Positions 1 to 12,332 of a stretch of 64,000 nucleotides of DNA are shown here, in pieces. The stretch is taken from positions 164,863 to 228,862 of the forward strand of contig JBBHKE010000893.1 in the NCBI GenBank assembly GCA_037447655.1, in the 5' to 3' direction. Numbering within the stretch: the stretch's first letter is position 1; each line of letters starts with the position of its first letter. The translations under genes and the position numbers were made by a program. Origin of the DNA: Zygnema cylindricum. Its lineage: Eukaryota; Streptophyta; Zygnematophyceae; Zygnematales; Zygnemataceae. The notes under the pieces were generated by a model. The model made no database searches. It was given only the letters and a program-made list of their open reading frames with translations, and was not told the DNA's origin.

Positions 1-100
1 TGTTATGGTTCAGATTTGAAAATACAAACAGCTTAAAGGTGTAATTTGAACATGTACATCCAGAAGTTTAGGCGCAGACTACTGCCCAAAGCTAATAATG

Positions 101-279
101 TACAGGAATTATTAGTATTAAATCGAAATTTGTATCAACAAGACTAAATCAGGGCAGAGTGAAGAGACAGATTTAACACCACTCCCTTAAACAATGTTAT
201 TAACACTATTTCATGGTTTCCGGCTATAAATGTCACGACCAAATTAGTGTTATTAACACTAATAGCGATGGGAAGTGTA
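101..279. mobile_element. TACAC-family TA-flanked inverted-repeat element (degenerate left end)
   Basis: The right terminus reads ACTAATAGCGATGGGAAGTG followed by TA, preceded by the palindromic core TTAGTGTTATTAACACTAA; the interior matches the copy at 36260-36455. The left terminus at 101 (TACAGGAATTATTAGTATTA) is a weak match. The rest of 1-480 shows nothing else recognisable. Confidence 0.5.
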
Positions 280-479
280 CATCCTTATTTCTTACATGTT
301 TGAAAGTAAAATGAAATTAAACGTGTGAGATTTACTAGCCATCAGCATCACAATAAAATGGAAAAAAGGACATGTGGGAGTGAGAGAGAGAAAGGGCGAC
401 AAACCATCAAGCAGGAGCTAAGACGGGACAAGAAAAAATCAGGAGAGGGAGAAGAGAGAAAGCAGAAGACAGAGAGCAC

Positions 480-656
<177 letters not shown>

Positions 657-662
657 TCTGAC

Positions 663-1741
663 CATGAAGGTGGTCATGAAGACTGGCATTGGATGTGGTT
701 TCTTGGACGAGCATTCGCTGGCCTCTCTCCCCACAATACCCCACAAGAGGAATCAAATGTGGGCAATCAAGAGTTCCCACAAGTTGAACATATCTCAAAA
801 ATTCTCCGGTATCAATTTTTTCGCCTGACAAAACAAGTACCTCGGCAGGTTCTCCCATCGGCATGATTGCCTGCAAAGAAAAAAAAAAGTAGTATTTTAT
901 TTTCTCTACCATAGCAAAAGAAGATGATTTTATGCGGTGATGTATTTTTAAAACCATCGTTCGAGAAAGAAAGTAGGATTTTATCAGAAAAAGTTGGGTT
1001 TCAAATTTCAGATTTTAGTTTTCAGATTTTGACATAAATAGAATAAGACAAACCTTAACGCTACTACGAAAACAGAGAAATCATCCTTGTTAAATTTCTA
1101 GTCAAATGTTTCTGTATTCATTTTTTTCCATTTTTCCACATCTTTTTTATGCCACTAGTTTAGCACGCTAGTCTAGTTATGGCACACGGTATCCAGGAAA
1201 GACATCAGTTCAATTTGAAATTTATAATCAAACTTGCAAAAACTATCAAACAATTGACATATTATCAGAGAATCAAGACACACCTTATATGATTTGCCAT
1301 AAATTCCCACGCCAGCTAAATTTGATTTGTTAAAGTCCTTAGTAGCAACTTGTAAAGTTTTTGAAGTGATGGCTTCAATGGATTTGTGTGAAATATTTGA
1401 AGAGGGAGACATAAAATCTTCTGCAACTTCCTCCTCTCCCGCCTCCTCCTCGGGCTTCTCCTCCTCCCCTTTACCACTAGTACTTGCTTCAAACATTAGT
1501 GCCCTTTTAGGAAGAGCTTCAGTTTGGTCCTTTGGTTCTCCTTCCTCTAATCTTTTCACTCCTGAGTCTGTGATAGCCCCAGGGGGGAGATAGGTAGGGG
1601 AAGTTTCACCGGATTGCTTTGAGCCTTGAACCCATCCCCATATGGATAAACGGGTTCCTTGAGCTGCACAAAAAGAGAAAGAGAGTACCAAAGATGTTAG
1701 AGGGAAAGGAGCGGAAGAGATGGAAGAGAGAGTGAGGGAAG

Positions 1742-1826
<85 letters not shown>

Positions 1827-4204
1827 GAGGGAGTGCGGGAAGAGGGAGAGGGAGACGACTCGATTAGAAAGTTGAAATATACGTGTATACATAATGTGTG
1901 TAATTGAGATGGAGAGAGAATGAGAGAAGGATAGAGTGAAATATGATCTAATCAGGAAAGAAAGAGTTCCAGATATTTAATACTTCTTATGTTACATCAG
2001 GTCAAAAAGATTTTTAATTAGCTTTCCTTGTCGCATAGATGTTTATATGCTTAGATTAATTTGTCAATCAAACAAATCTGATCCTATAAAAGATAAAAAA
2101 AAAAAAAAACTTACATGCTGGTTTGGCTGGTTTTGCCAGAGGGGAACTATGTTCACTTTCAGATACAAAAACATCTTCAGTTGTAGTTGTCGTAGTTGCA
2201 AAGGCCCTCCTTCTTTTTCTATTGTATTCGGACCACTTATAGCATAAAAAGAGAATAGCAATTAAAATGACAATAAGGACGGCGAGGCCTCCACAAACAA
2301 AACTAATGATGATGCCGATAGGAAAACTTTTCTTTTTCTTTGGGTTTTTGGGCCCATCTGCATTTCCATTAAACAATAGGCATTTGTCAGCAAAATTAAG
2401 AATTTTTTCAGTTAGTGGCAAGAGAAAGTAATTTTATAACAAACAAATATATTTTGAGTTGAAAATTAAGGATGAAGTTTAAACCCAAATCCAAATACAA
2501 ATTCAAATCTCAGTTAAAAATCGAAAATCAAAAATAAAATCCAAAACCAAATCCCAGAATCAAAGATAGAACCAAAACTAAAACCAAACGCAGAACAAAA
2601 ACAATCTAGACTAATACAAATAAATAAACCAACAAAGTTATAACATGAATAAAGCTATCGCGTGAAGCAAACGTATTCGCATACCTATTATCTCGTAAGT
2701 AAATTCAGGAGGCAAATCATCCTGAGAGCTCCATAACTTTATCGCAATTGCTTGAAGAGCATTATCAGGGAATGAATCTCCCTGCATTTTAACAAATGAC
2801 TAATGTAAAGCTTTTGAATACCAGCAAAAGAAACAAATAAATAAGGAATGAAAACGACTCTGGAATTTGACAAAATAGTCAACTCTGGAAATTCATCCTA
2901 TATCATTTATCTACTCAAGTTGATGATAAACCAATTTAAACACAATTTCCATGTACCAAAAAAAGGGAAAAAAGGGATAATTTCATCCGTGAGGATAGTG
3001 CACCAGTTAATGCACCGAAACATACAACTTCAAGAAGGAAAAACAAAAAGGGCAACCAGGGACATAATGTGGTCCAGAAAAAAATAAAGCATACTTGAAC
3101 CTGTTCGATCAAGAAATACTTTACCTGAAAAAACAAAGGAGAAAAACAAGTTCAAGAACTCACCACAAGTGGGAGAACGTAAATTGTTAAAATGACACTT
3201 CCGGCTTTTCGATCGACAACTCTTAGCTGGAACGGTAAGGTTCCCAAATGTTCAGAGAGTGTTGAGACCAGCTGAGTCTCTGTCACACTATCATATGAAG
3301 GAAATTGCAGTTTTGTAAAACGGAGAATCAGTTCAATTCCGTTAACACAGTTACATGAATTATCCAAAGTCCTTACTAACCCGGCCGGACACGGGGAACA
3401 TATGGGGGAAGGAGGAGGAGGAAGAGAAGGGAGAGGAGCAGGACCAGGAGAATCTGAGAAAGGAGGGGTAGGCTGAGGAGAGGGAGAGATACTTATGGGT
3501 GGGGGCGAGATGGAGAAAGGAGACGGGGAAGAGGGCAGAGGGGGCGGAGAGGAGGGGGAGGGAGGAGGTGGGATGGAAGTTAGTAACGGGGGAGGAGAGT
3601 AAACAGGGGGGGGAGGAGAGCTGGATACTGGAGTAGGTGAAGGGGCAAGAGGAGGGGGAGAGGCGGACAGTGGGGGGGAAGAAGAAGGGAAAGGAGAGGG
3701 GGGAGTGGACAGGGGTGGAGGAGAATAAGTGGAGTTGGCAGGAGGAGGGCGAGTGACATTGGTGGAAACCGGGGGGGGCAGAGAAGGATATTCAGAAGGA
3801 GGTTCTGGGGTATAGATCCATGGAGATGGTGCTTGGGAAGGAGGGAGAGAATCGGGATAGGGTGCTTGGGGAGGGGAGAGAGAAGAGGGAGTGGGCGCTT
3901 GCGGAGGAGGGAGAGAAGAAGGAGAAGGTGCTTGGGGCGGAGGGAGAGAAGAAGGAGTGGTTGCCCGGGGAGGAGGGAGAGAAGGAGAGGGTGCTTGGGG
4001 AGGAGGGAGAAAAGAGGGAGTGGGAGCTTGGGGAGGAGGGAGAGAAGAAGGGGAGGGCGCTTGGGAAGGAGGGAGAGAAGAGGGAGAAGGTGCTTGGGGA
4101 GGGAGGAGAGTGGAGGGAGGGGGGGCAGATGGGCTGCAGGGTTCGCCAGGAACAGTGTTGCAAAGTAGGTTGCCATCAAGTCTGCATCCAGGAGCGAGCG
4201 AGCG

Positions 4205-4293
<89 letters not shown>

Positions 4294-4311
4294 AGAGGGA
4301 GAGAGAGAGAG

Positions 4312-4352
<41 letters not shown>

Positions 4353-4815
4353 AATAAAGTTTATATGTACGATTTGACGGATTGGGAGAGGAAAAAAAAA
4401 TAAGCAAGAAAGGAAGTGGGTGGAAGATTCAACATCGTTACTTGCAATGTGACGAAGGGAGAGGGTAAAGGAAAAAGAGGAATTGAAACAGAGAGTTGCG
4501 ATGTGAGAGAGAGGAGAAAGGGAGAGAATGAGAAGGAGATGTTCATCTCGCGTGAATGGCATCGTCTTAGAGAGATGCAGGAAGCAAGGAAGAGAAGCCA
4601 GGAATGGTTGCAGGATAGAGAGAGAAAGAGGACAGCATAGATAAGCTAAAGCGAAATCGAATGACAAAAAGAGAGCTTTAGAGAGGATGTAGAGAAAGAC
4701 AGAAAGAGGGAGAGGGAGAGAGAGAGAGAGGGAGAGAGAGAGAGAGAGAAAGAGAGAGAAAGAGAGAGAAAGAGAGAGAGAAAGAGAGAGAAAGAGAGAG
4801 AGAGGGAGAGAGAGA

Positions 4816-4849
<34 letters not shown>

Positions 4850-4967
4850 AAGAGAGAGAAAGAGAGAGAGGGGGAGAGAGAGGGGGGGGGGTGGAGAGGG
4901 GGGTGGGGAGAGAGGGGGGGAAGAGGGAGAGAAAGAGAGGGAGAGGGAGGGAGAGGGAGGCAAGGGG

Positions 4968-5005
<38 letters not shown>

Positions 5006-5037
5006 GAGGGAGAGAGAGAGAGAGAGAACGGGGAGAC

Positions 5038-5086
<49 letters not shown>

Positions 5087-6586
5087 GGGTGACATGAGAG
5101 AGAGAGAGAAAGAGAGAAATAGTGGAAGAGAGAGAACGAGAGAGAGAATGAACTTACTTTAGATCAGGAATAAAAGCTAGACCTGAAGGAACAGATCCTG
5201 TGAGCTCATTATTACTCAAAAAAAGCTCTTGTAACATTTTCAAGTTTCCGAAATCTTCTGGAATTGCTCCCGTTAATTCATTTCCAGGTAACCAAATGGC
5301 AGTTGTATTCACCAACTGCCCAAATTCTGTAGGAATGGGTCCTGAAAGATAATTGTTATGGAGCTTTATCGTTTTAAACATCGTAAGTTTCCCGATAATT
5401 GATGGAATTGATCCATTCAAACTGTATCCACCTAAGTCCCTGCAATTCCGAACACAACAGCAAAGAAAAGACAAATAAAAAACGTGAATTTTTATAGTTT
5501 AACTTTTGTCGATTTTCGAGCGAGTTTATCAGCCTTAGGTGATTTTGGAAGGAAAACGGAGAAGTGCTGCAGAAAAACAATTGGATGATTCTTAATTTAA
5601 TAATTGGATTTAATTTCTTTTCTCCCTCTAATCCGCCATTTTTCAATCTTCCAGTTCTTGTCTTCCTGGCACTCTCTTTCTCCACTCGTCCCTCTCTTCT
5701 CCCCTCCCCGCGCTTTCACCCACCCTCTACCCTTCTCTCCCTATCTATCTTCCCTTTATTCCTAGCTCTCACTCTCTCTTTGTCTGCCTCTAGATTCACA
5801 AACAGCTCTCTTACCCTCTCTCGCTCTCTCTCCATTTCTCTCTCTTTCCGTCCCACCCTCTCTATCTTCCCCTCTCTCCCCTCCTGCATCTTTTTAAACT
5901 TCAGGTCGTACATGGAAAATGAAAAGTTGTTAGATTTCTTTTTCAGACTTACAAAGTTGTCAGAACATTATTTTCGTCGCAATCTATTCCCAACCAGTTC
6001 CCATCACAGGGGTCATTTGTGGACCATGTTTCTAATGGGTTTGGATTTTGAGTAAACGTCGCAGCAAATTCCTTCAAGATTTCAACTGGAGAAGAAGAAA
6101 AACACAAAAAAAAAAATTCATGAATGCATGCGATATGAGAGGCTGGACCAGTTTTAGCGGTCGCATTTATTGTGGTAATTTCCAGAGTTAGCATTGTGGA
6201 TTAGTCACTGATTGAAATTCTTCAAGGTTTCGAACGAGCTTATTGCTTGAAGTTTGCAAGATTAATCTTGCATTTCTTTAAGATGTTAGAAGCTAAAATT
6301 TAAGTAGAAACAGTTCCTCTACAATACTTGACCTAAGCAAGAAATATCATTTAACAAAGAGTAAACATTGTACTTGAAGTGGAAAAAAGGTCAGAATAGC
6401 AGAATTTGGACAGCTAAAGATTTCGCAGCTCCTAACTTTAACGTTTAAATCTAATTTGTCAACAATTTGAGCGTTGGATTTATGTTTCTGAGAGGTGGGA
6501 ACATACAGAGGAAGCAGAGTATATAGAGAGGAGAGAAACAGAGACAGAGAGAGAGGGAAAGAAAAAGAGAGAGCGCGTGTGCGCGC

Positions 6587-6649
<63 letters not shown>

Positions 6650-6789
6650 GAGAAAGAGTAGGAAAAACTTGTGGACAGTGTGAATCAGAAAAAAAAATTA
6701 CCTTCTGATTGGGCATTTGCTGTCTTTAAGTGAATATGAAACACAAAAACGATCAAACTGGCGATTGCCGACCTAGATAAGAAAAGCAT
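663..6789 (-). CDS. LRR receptor-like kinase, partial (C-terminal kinase half off the left edge)
   Basis: Plasma-membrane receptor-like protein, about 826 aa visible. Exons on the minus strand: 6702-6789, 5953-6085, 5158-5439, 3164-4181, 3095-3124 (a 24-bp version ending at 3101 also keeps frame), 2685-2781, 2115-2357, 1284-1663, 663-870; all have GT-AG junctions and matching phases. Order of parts: signal peptide (MLFLSRSAIASLIVFVF...), LRRNT with DPCDGNWLGIDC, about four LRRs (LNGSIPSIIGKL, LSGPIPTEFGQL, LTGAIPEDFGNL, LTGSVPSGLAF), a roughly 240-residue Pro-rich stretch with 10-11-residue repeats, a Cys-containing juxtamembrane domain, one membrane helix (IGIIISFVCGGLAVLIVILI) followed by KRRR, then the kinase N-lobe (GVGIYGKSY, LIPLVGYCGERGQRMLVQE). 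The layout resembles the plant LRR-VIII-1 group. The VAVK lysine position reads EVLVL, so it may be a pseudokinase; the catalytic loop is outside the window. The start is the first ATG, followed at once by the signal peptide. Confidence 0.82.
1739..1850. repeat. (GA)n microsatellite, intronic
   Basis: Pure to near-pure GA repeat inside the intron between the kinase and transmembrane exons of the receptor gene, 76-187 nt upstream of an acceptor. CT on the sense strand. Confidence 0.95.
2460..2620. repeat. degenerate AAATCCAAA-type simple repeat
   Basis: A loose array of AAATCCAAAT, ACCAAAACTA and similar units in an intron of the receptor kinase gene. No gene signal. Confidence 0.5.
3820..4110 (-). 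repeat. coding minisatellite for Pro-rich ectodomain repeats
   Basis: Inside exon 4 of the receptor kinase, a unit of about 30-33 bp is repeated about nine times and encodes variants of LPPPQAPSPSS. On the plus strand the unit appears as GGGAGAGAAGAAGGAGAAGG-like blocks joined by GTGCTTGGGG. The rest of the ectodomain (3400-3820) is also rich in SPPPP-like motifs, as in extensin-type hydroxyproline-rich proteins. Length probably varies between individuals. Confidence 0.75.
4182..5157. repeat. intron filled with (GA)n / GA-rich low complexity
   Basis: The intron between the LRR exon and the Pro-rich exon contains a (GA)n block at about 4195-4348, ordinary sequence at 4349-4680, then a GA/GGGAGA/GAAAGA array to about 5150. 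On the sense strand this is one long CT tract ending in GATGCAG at the acceptor, so the repeat itself supplies the polypyrimidine tract. Several 100-290-aa frames across it are repeat artefacts. Confidence 0.95.
5640..5890. repeat. CT-rich low-complexity tract
   Basis: CTCTCT/TCCCTC-rich on the plus strand within an intron of the minus-strand receptor gene, so GA on the sense strand. It is the only large intronic tract here with that polarity. Confidence 0.85.
6540..6652. repeat. (GA)n microsatellite, intronic
   Basis: GA repeat with a GCGCGTGTGCGCGCGC interruption at about 6571-6588, in the first intron of the receptor gene, just after the donor of exon 1. CT on the sense strand. Confidence 0.95.
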
Positions 6790-7516
6790 CTTGTGGAAAC
6801 TTATTACCAGTGACGATAAGCACTAGTTTCTGTTTTTTTCTTAGATGCCTCTCTCTCGTTTATCCTATCTCTTTTCTTTTCCTTTGTTCTCTCTCACACT
6901 CTTTCTCTCTCTCTCATAAACCTTCTCTTCCCTCTATCAACCTACTCTGTGCATCTACCCCACCCTCCAGTTTTCTGTCGCTCCTTTATCTTAACTCCCT
7001 CTCTCTCCCTCTCTCTCTCTCTCTCCTTTCTCTGCGCTCTCTTCTCTGCTTCTCTACCTCTCCTACTGCTTCATTCAATCTCTTTCTCAGCTTCCTTTTC
7101 TCCTTTGTCGTTTTTCTGCCTGTCTACTAAAAGCTCTGCAGAAATGCTAGTTGGGAACTGACCGTACGGGCTGGAATTTAGTATTCAAATGAAAAGGTCC
7201 GTACGGTTTTTTAAATTCAAATGACAGCGCAGATCGTACGGATGTCGTCTTAACGGCTACCTTTTCAAACGTTGTGGATTTGTGTGGCTTTCGCAGCTGC
7301 AGCTGCGAAGTCAGATTTCAACGTTCATAAATTCACATGTTGCACAGTTAGCTGTTTTCCAGTTCTTTTGATCGGAAATGACGCTTTGATGATTTAAAAT
7401 TTAATCTCTGAATCCTTCAGAGCAAATAAGCAAAGGATACAAACAGGGTGCAATTCAAATTTCATACCGTTTTTATTGTCCTTGCTAGCTGTTACTTTCT
7501 GACCCTTATCTGATGG
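6790..7516. promoter_or_regulatory. upstream region of the receptor kinase gene
   Basis: No ORF of substance. 6840-7130 is a plus-strand CT-rich tract (GA on the sense strand of the receptor gene), of a kind common in plant 5' regions. I could not fix a TATA box or transcription start. Confidence 0.3.
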
Positions 7517-7847
7517 CAGAGGTCGCAAAAGTCAAAATTTTACATAACCGAAACCGAACGTGTTTTTTTTTTCAAAATCTGAGTAACCGACGCCCGACCG
7601 GGTTATGTCACGCTCCAAAATTGTAAACCGTTAGCCGACCGCCGTTTACGAAAACAAAAGTTAACCGAAAGTTGATTTCTCGCGACTAACCGTACCTGCC
7701 AGTAACCGAAAAAGTTCAAAATTATAACGCTCGTTGTTATTAGCGTTAAGCATTTATTACACAGCGAATCGTTTTTATCGTAAAAAACTAATTAATGTTA
7801 TCCATTCTATTTTAACTTTTTTCGTTTTTCAAAATAATGTTTTACTC

Positions 7848-8048
7848 TACACCGCCAATCGCTATTAGAGTATATAACGCCAATCCGGTGCCCTTTTTTC
7901 AAAAAAAAAAACCTGAAATACAATTAATAACGCTATTTAAGTAGGTGGACCATAATCTGCCACGTCTCAGGTACTAAATTAGAATCAATAACGCTAATTT
8001 TTTTTTTACGCTATTTAATCCTTAACTCTAGTAGCGATTGGCAGTGTA
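7848..8048. mobile_element. TACAC-family element, 201 bp
   Basis: Left terminus TACACCGCCAATCGCTATTA; right terminus, inverted, TACACTGCCAATCGCTACTA. TA at both ends. Interior is non-coding. It has inserted into the left arm of hAT-A. Confidence 0.8.
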
Positions 8049-8203
8049 GTTTATCTAGTTTGGGTTTTAGTCCGTAATAATTATCTGCTTTGAATATCAT
8101 TTAGGTACACATACAGAATCTGACCAACGTAGAGTTTCACGTCATTATGACGATTGCACTACGCTGTTTGTGAAAACGCAGTTACACCGCGAATCCTAAT
8201 TAG

Positions 8204-9786
8204 TAGTGTTGGGTATCGAGGACCGTTTGCCGATATTCGATATATATCGAATTTCAGGTACCCAATATTCGATATATCGCTTCGATATATCGAATTTCAA
8301 ATTATCGCAATATATCGCCGATATATTGCCAATATATCGTATCGTCAATATATCAAAGATATAAAAAAAAAAAAAAAAAAAAATTCCCACAGGTTTTCAA
8401 AGTCTCGTGACTTCGGACAAAGTGACTGTAAAATCTTTGCCGGAAAGGAATACGGTTTTTTCCTGAAAGTCAGCAGAGTGAAGGAGATCTCTGAGGTACA
8501 TTGACGAGGTACACTTGTGAAGTACACGTGCGTCTTACGCAGGTACGATTTTCCAGACGAAAAAGGTCGGTTTCCAGATATTCAATGACTTTTGAGATTT
8601 TGTAGTCAGCTTGCGTGGAGCCACTCATATCATACCACGTATGTAAAACTTTTGGACAAAAGATACGCGATGTACCCGAGGCCTCTGTAATACATGAATT
8701 ATGCTGTCCATACTATTACAGAGACCTCCTCGTGTAACAATACCCCAAATAATTAATCATTACAATTTCAGAATTAGTACTTTTTTGTCGGTTACATTTT
8801 GCGGCGTCTACCTTTAAGTCACGGAACGAAAATCACGGCGTACGTGGCGTATTAGACAATTTGACTTTTTCTCTAAAATAACATATTAGGGTGAAGTTCC
8901 ATCATACGTTTCTGTAATTGTACGGCAAACTCTACAGACCGGGTCGATTGAGTCGAAGTTCCATCACGTAGAGTTTGTAAGCTACGTGTTTTAAATTGAT
9001 TGGCGCTACGCAAGCTACGATCCGATATTGAGTATCTTTCAGATTTTTAGCACCGACAAACTTAACTTCAAATCTTGACTTGCGTACCGTTTACCTGCGT
9101 ACGAAGTAATAATACGACAAAAATTTTATACTTTTTGCAGACGCTTCGCCAACTCATTTTTTAGGGTTTCAGCTTTCGAACAAAACGAAAGTCCCTTGAG
9201 AGAAATAGTGTGACGAACAAAAGTTACCAAAAATAGCGTGACGAGGGAGTGTTACGAAATTTCGTTTATATTTTCGGTTAGATTTTGGAAACCGCGTGTC
9301 ATGTGCAAATCTTAAGATTTTTCGTTGGTTTTCCATCATGACACGTAGGTTAATTGTCCATCGTGTCACAAATTTTTTTTAACTGTGTATGCCAACCCAC
9401 CTCGTCGAGGTGGGTTGAGTCTAACAGAGAAAATTGAAGCGAACTCATCGCAGATGAACATCCGACGGCCAGTGTTACCTCCAAGACCTCCGGAGAGTAT
9501 CGGCAAGATTCTCTGTAATGTTGGTTTTCGTATAAAAACAAAATAGGCGGTACGATCTGGTACGGAGTGTCGCGGATTTCTGTTAGAAACGCCACTTTTC
9601 GCTTGATGGAACTTCACCCTTATATAAAAAAGTAAAAAAAAAAATTTAAATACTATATATCGCGATATATATCGCGATGATTTATGCTGGTCTCGGTACG
9701 ATATATCGAGGATCCTGCTCGATCGATATTCGATATATCGAATATCGAGATTATCGCGATATGAAATTACCCGATACCCAACATTA
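8204..9786. mobile_element. non-autonomous hAT element (hAT-B) with 8-bp TSD
   Basis: Terminal inverted repeats TAGTGTTGGGTATCG and, inverted from the right, TAATGTTGGGTATCG. Flanking 8-bp repeats ctaattag and gtaattag (7 of 8). Both subterminal regions carry many CGATATATCG-type palindromes, the kind of clustered motif hAT transposases bind. There is no transposase ORF. It contains a Harbinger-like insertion at 8889-9619. Confidence 0.82.
8889..9619. mobile_element. PIF/Harbinger-like MITE, TSD TTA
   Basis: Inverted termini GGGTGAAGTTCCATCA at both ends, flanked by TTA on each side, the trinucleotide duplication typical of PIF/Harbinger. 731 bp, no transposase. A 23-bp near-palindrome (arms AACCCACCTCG) lies at 9394-9416. 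It is homologous, in inverted orientation, to the copy at 14824-15512. Confidence 0.82.
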
Positions 9787-10287
9787 GTAATTAGAGTAAA
9801 TTACTCTAATTCGGTCGCTCGAAATTTGGACTCTATCACATCAAATAGAGTAATTGGTTTTATTTTTTTAAATTATTATAATTTGGGTGAGGTTAAATTT
9901 GCGTCCAAAATTCTAATAGGGGTTATTTTTAAATAGTGTGGAGTACGGACGTCGTCTGACCGTGCAAAATTGTGCTTTTATAAGTAAAAAGGTACAAATA
10001 ATGATTTAATTGAATCGTGATCGCACGTGAAATCGCACTAAACAAAAAAAATTATCACATCGAAAAGAGAGTCGTTCGCATAAGTCTCGTCCGTCGACAG
10101 CATCGTCGTCAGTGTGAACATTAGTTGACATTCAGTGCGACAAATAGTACTAGCGTCATAATGACGTCAATACTATACAGACTGACAGATTTTGTACATC
10201 TACGTAATTTAGTAGTGTTAACAATTATCGCGCACATAATTATCGCCGACGTAACCCAATATATAATACTTAAATAAATTAGAGTAA

Positions 10288-11061
10288 GGGTGCGTCTCCA
10301 TGTAGTTGAAACTTAGCGAAAAAACTTTGTTTTTTAGCGCAAATCCGGCGGACCTGGATTTCAGACGTCCCTATGTGTAACAACTACATAGTTACTTAAG
10401 CGTGTGATGATTGTATACGCTGACAGTGCCCGTGACGGCTGTAAGCGTCTATAATCTGTAATGACGCACGCTATTTCCTCTAACTGCGTGTGACGTCGCA
10501 TGAGTTTTCGTGACATTGTATACGTACCGCCTTCCAGCCTGTACCGTTTAACGGTTGAAGAGGATTCGTTTTACCTTTGCGTCGCTTCTCCGCTCGACGT
10601 GAAATGGCATCGAAATCTTGAGACCCTTAGCGGAATAAAATCCGTACCAGGCGAAAACGGACAAAACCAAACAAAATTTGTACATTGTTTTATCGTACTT
10701 TAACGAAAACGGACAAAACATAGCGGATCGTGCACTTTTCGTCGTCGCTATAATTCTTTGGAATTTTTTTGATTTTTTTTTACACGTGCGAATATGTGTT
10801 CCTATTTGTTTTACATTTTTTTTTTTTTTAAAACACATATTCCTTGTGTTTTAAAGAAAAGTTTGAAGATGACGTTTTTTGGCTTGGCCGTGGGTCGAAG
10901 AACACAAAACGACAACATGTAGTGCATCCTAAATTCGATGATGACGCAAAATGTACTTCTCATTTTTCATTTTTTTTGTACGGTTGAAACTTACTCAGTA
11001 CGGCTCTAAGTTTTACAGGATAACGACAAAAAAAAAACCTTAGGTACATGGAGACGCATCC
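10288..11061. mobile_element. PIF/Harbinger-like MITE, TSD TAA
   Basis: Termini GGGTGCGTCTCCATGTA and, inverted from the right, GGATGCGTCTCCATGTA; TAA flanks both sides. 774 bp, with no convincing ORF. The right 130 bp match the fragment at 20170-20297 in inverted orientation. Confidence 0.82.
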
Positions 11062-11287
11062 TAAACTTCATAGTTGAAAAAGCTCTATCACATAAATTAG
11101 CCTTTATTACTCTACTTATTTTTTTGGGTATTTTTACTCTAATTATTTCATTACTCTAATTACAATTCGCGGTGTACATCATAATAGCATGTATTAAATC
11201 ATTTTTTGTACTGTTTTCGTTAATACGGTACAATTTTGCACGGTCAAACACAGATCGTAAGCCACACTATTTAAAACGGTACTATAC

Positions 11288-11826
11288 TACACCGTGAATC
11301 ATTATTAGTGTTAAATTTTCAATATTGTCGAAGAAAATTTACCGTAATTGATGCTAATTATGAATTTGTTTTTTTTTTTTTATGTGTATTATAATTTCGG
11401 CGGTAATGCTAATTTGGTAACAGCCAAAAAGGAATATTCGGCATACGATTGTATACATTAATACATGTATCCAAACAAAATATTATAAATCGTACGCCGT
11501 CGTGAAATTTAAATATCCGTACATGTCAAACTAATTTACGTGTCAAACTAATCACGTTTTTTTAGCGCACGTTCATATGCGTGGGCGTCTGATTTGATTC
11601 ATTTTTTGTAAAATTTTCACTCGAAAAGGTCAATTATGTACGGTATGGCATCGACCGTACACCACATTATTTATATCTTATTGTATTTTCGTTCTTAAAC
11701 CTATTTGTACGGTACCTTAATTAACGTCAAGGAAAAATTACAATCGTGTATCCTATTTGAGGAAAAAAATCAAAAAATTTAAGACCCAAATTAGAGTTAT
11801 TGACACGAATAACGATTCGCGGTGTA
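11288..11826. mobile_element. TACAC-family element, 539 bp
   Basis: Left TACACCGTGAATCATTATTA; right, inverted, TACACCGCGAATCGTTATTC. TA at each end. Interior AT-rich, non-coding. It lies inside hAT-A. Confidence 0.7.
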
Positions 11827-12284
11827 TAGTTGTTAACGTTGATTAAAAAAGCACCTTAAATAATGTAAAGACAAAATTATGTATTTACTATTTTTAAGGT
11901 TTTTGGGTCAAAATTCGTGGTAACGGAATTAGCTTAAAAAACGCTACTTACAATTCGCATAGTAGTGTTAATGGAAAATTATGATAAATAATACTATTTA
12001 CTACAAATAGACGTGGTAGACGTAATATGTTATAGTCCACGGCTTTAAATAATGAGCAAAAAATCCAAAAAATGTTTTGTAGTATCAAATATAGAAAAAA
12101 TAAAATCACAACCTCGTCCTATTTTCGACTCTATTATACAAAATTTCAACTTCAAACTTAAAAATTACACAAAATCTATAAATCTAAATGTGGTATAAAA
12201 ACCGCGCTTTGGTAATTTGGTAAAATAAGCAATCCGGTTTAAGAGAAAAAACGATAAACACTCGAAAATTTGTGAAATACAAAA

Positions 12285-12332
<48 letters not shown>

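Larger units (their letters stand above)
8183..11176. mobile_element. TACAC-family element split by two later insertions
   Basis: The left end TACACCGCGAATCCTAATTA is interrupted at 8204 by a hAT element and resumes at 9795 (AGTAAATTACTCTAATT). The right end, inverted, reads TACACCGCGAATTGTAATTA. A second insertion occupies 10288-11061. Without both, about 625 bp remain, closely matching the intact copy at 28570-29074 including the interior GTGTGGAGTACGGACG. Confidence 0.8.

Noticed and set aside
3820-4403. Plus-strand GGGREEGEGAW-type ORFs
   Set aside because: Antisense shadow of the Pro-rich exon of the receptor kinase.
8196-8504. ORFs in the CGATATATCG-rich DNA
   Set aside because: They follow the subterminal repeats of hAT-B; no conserved protein motif.
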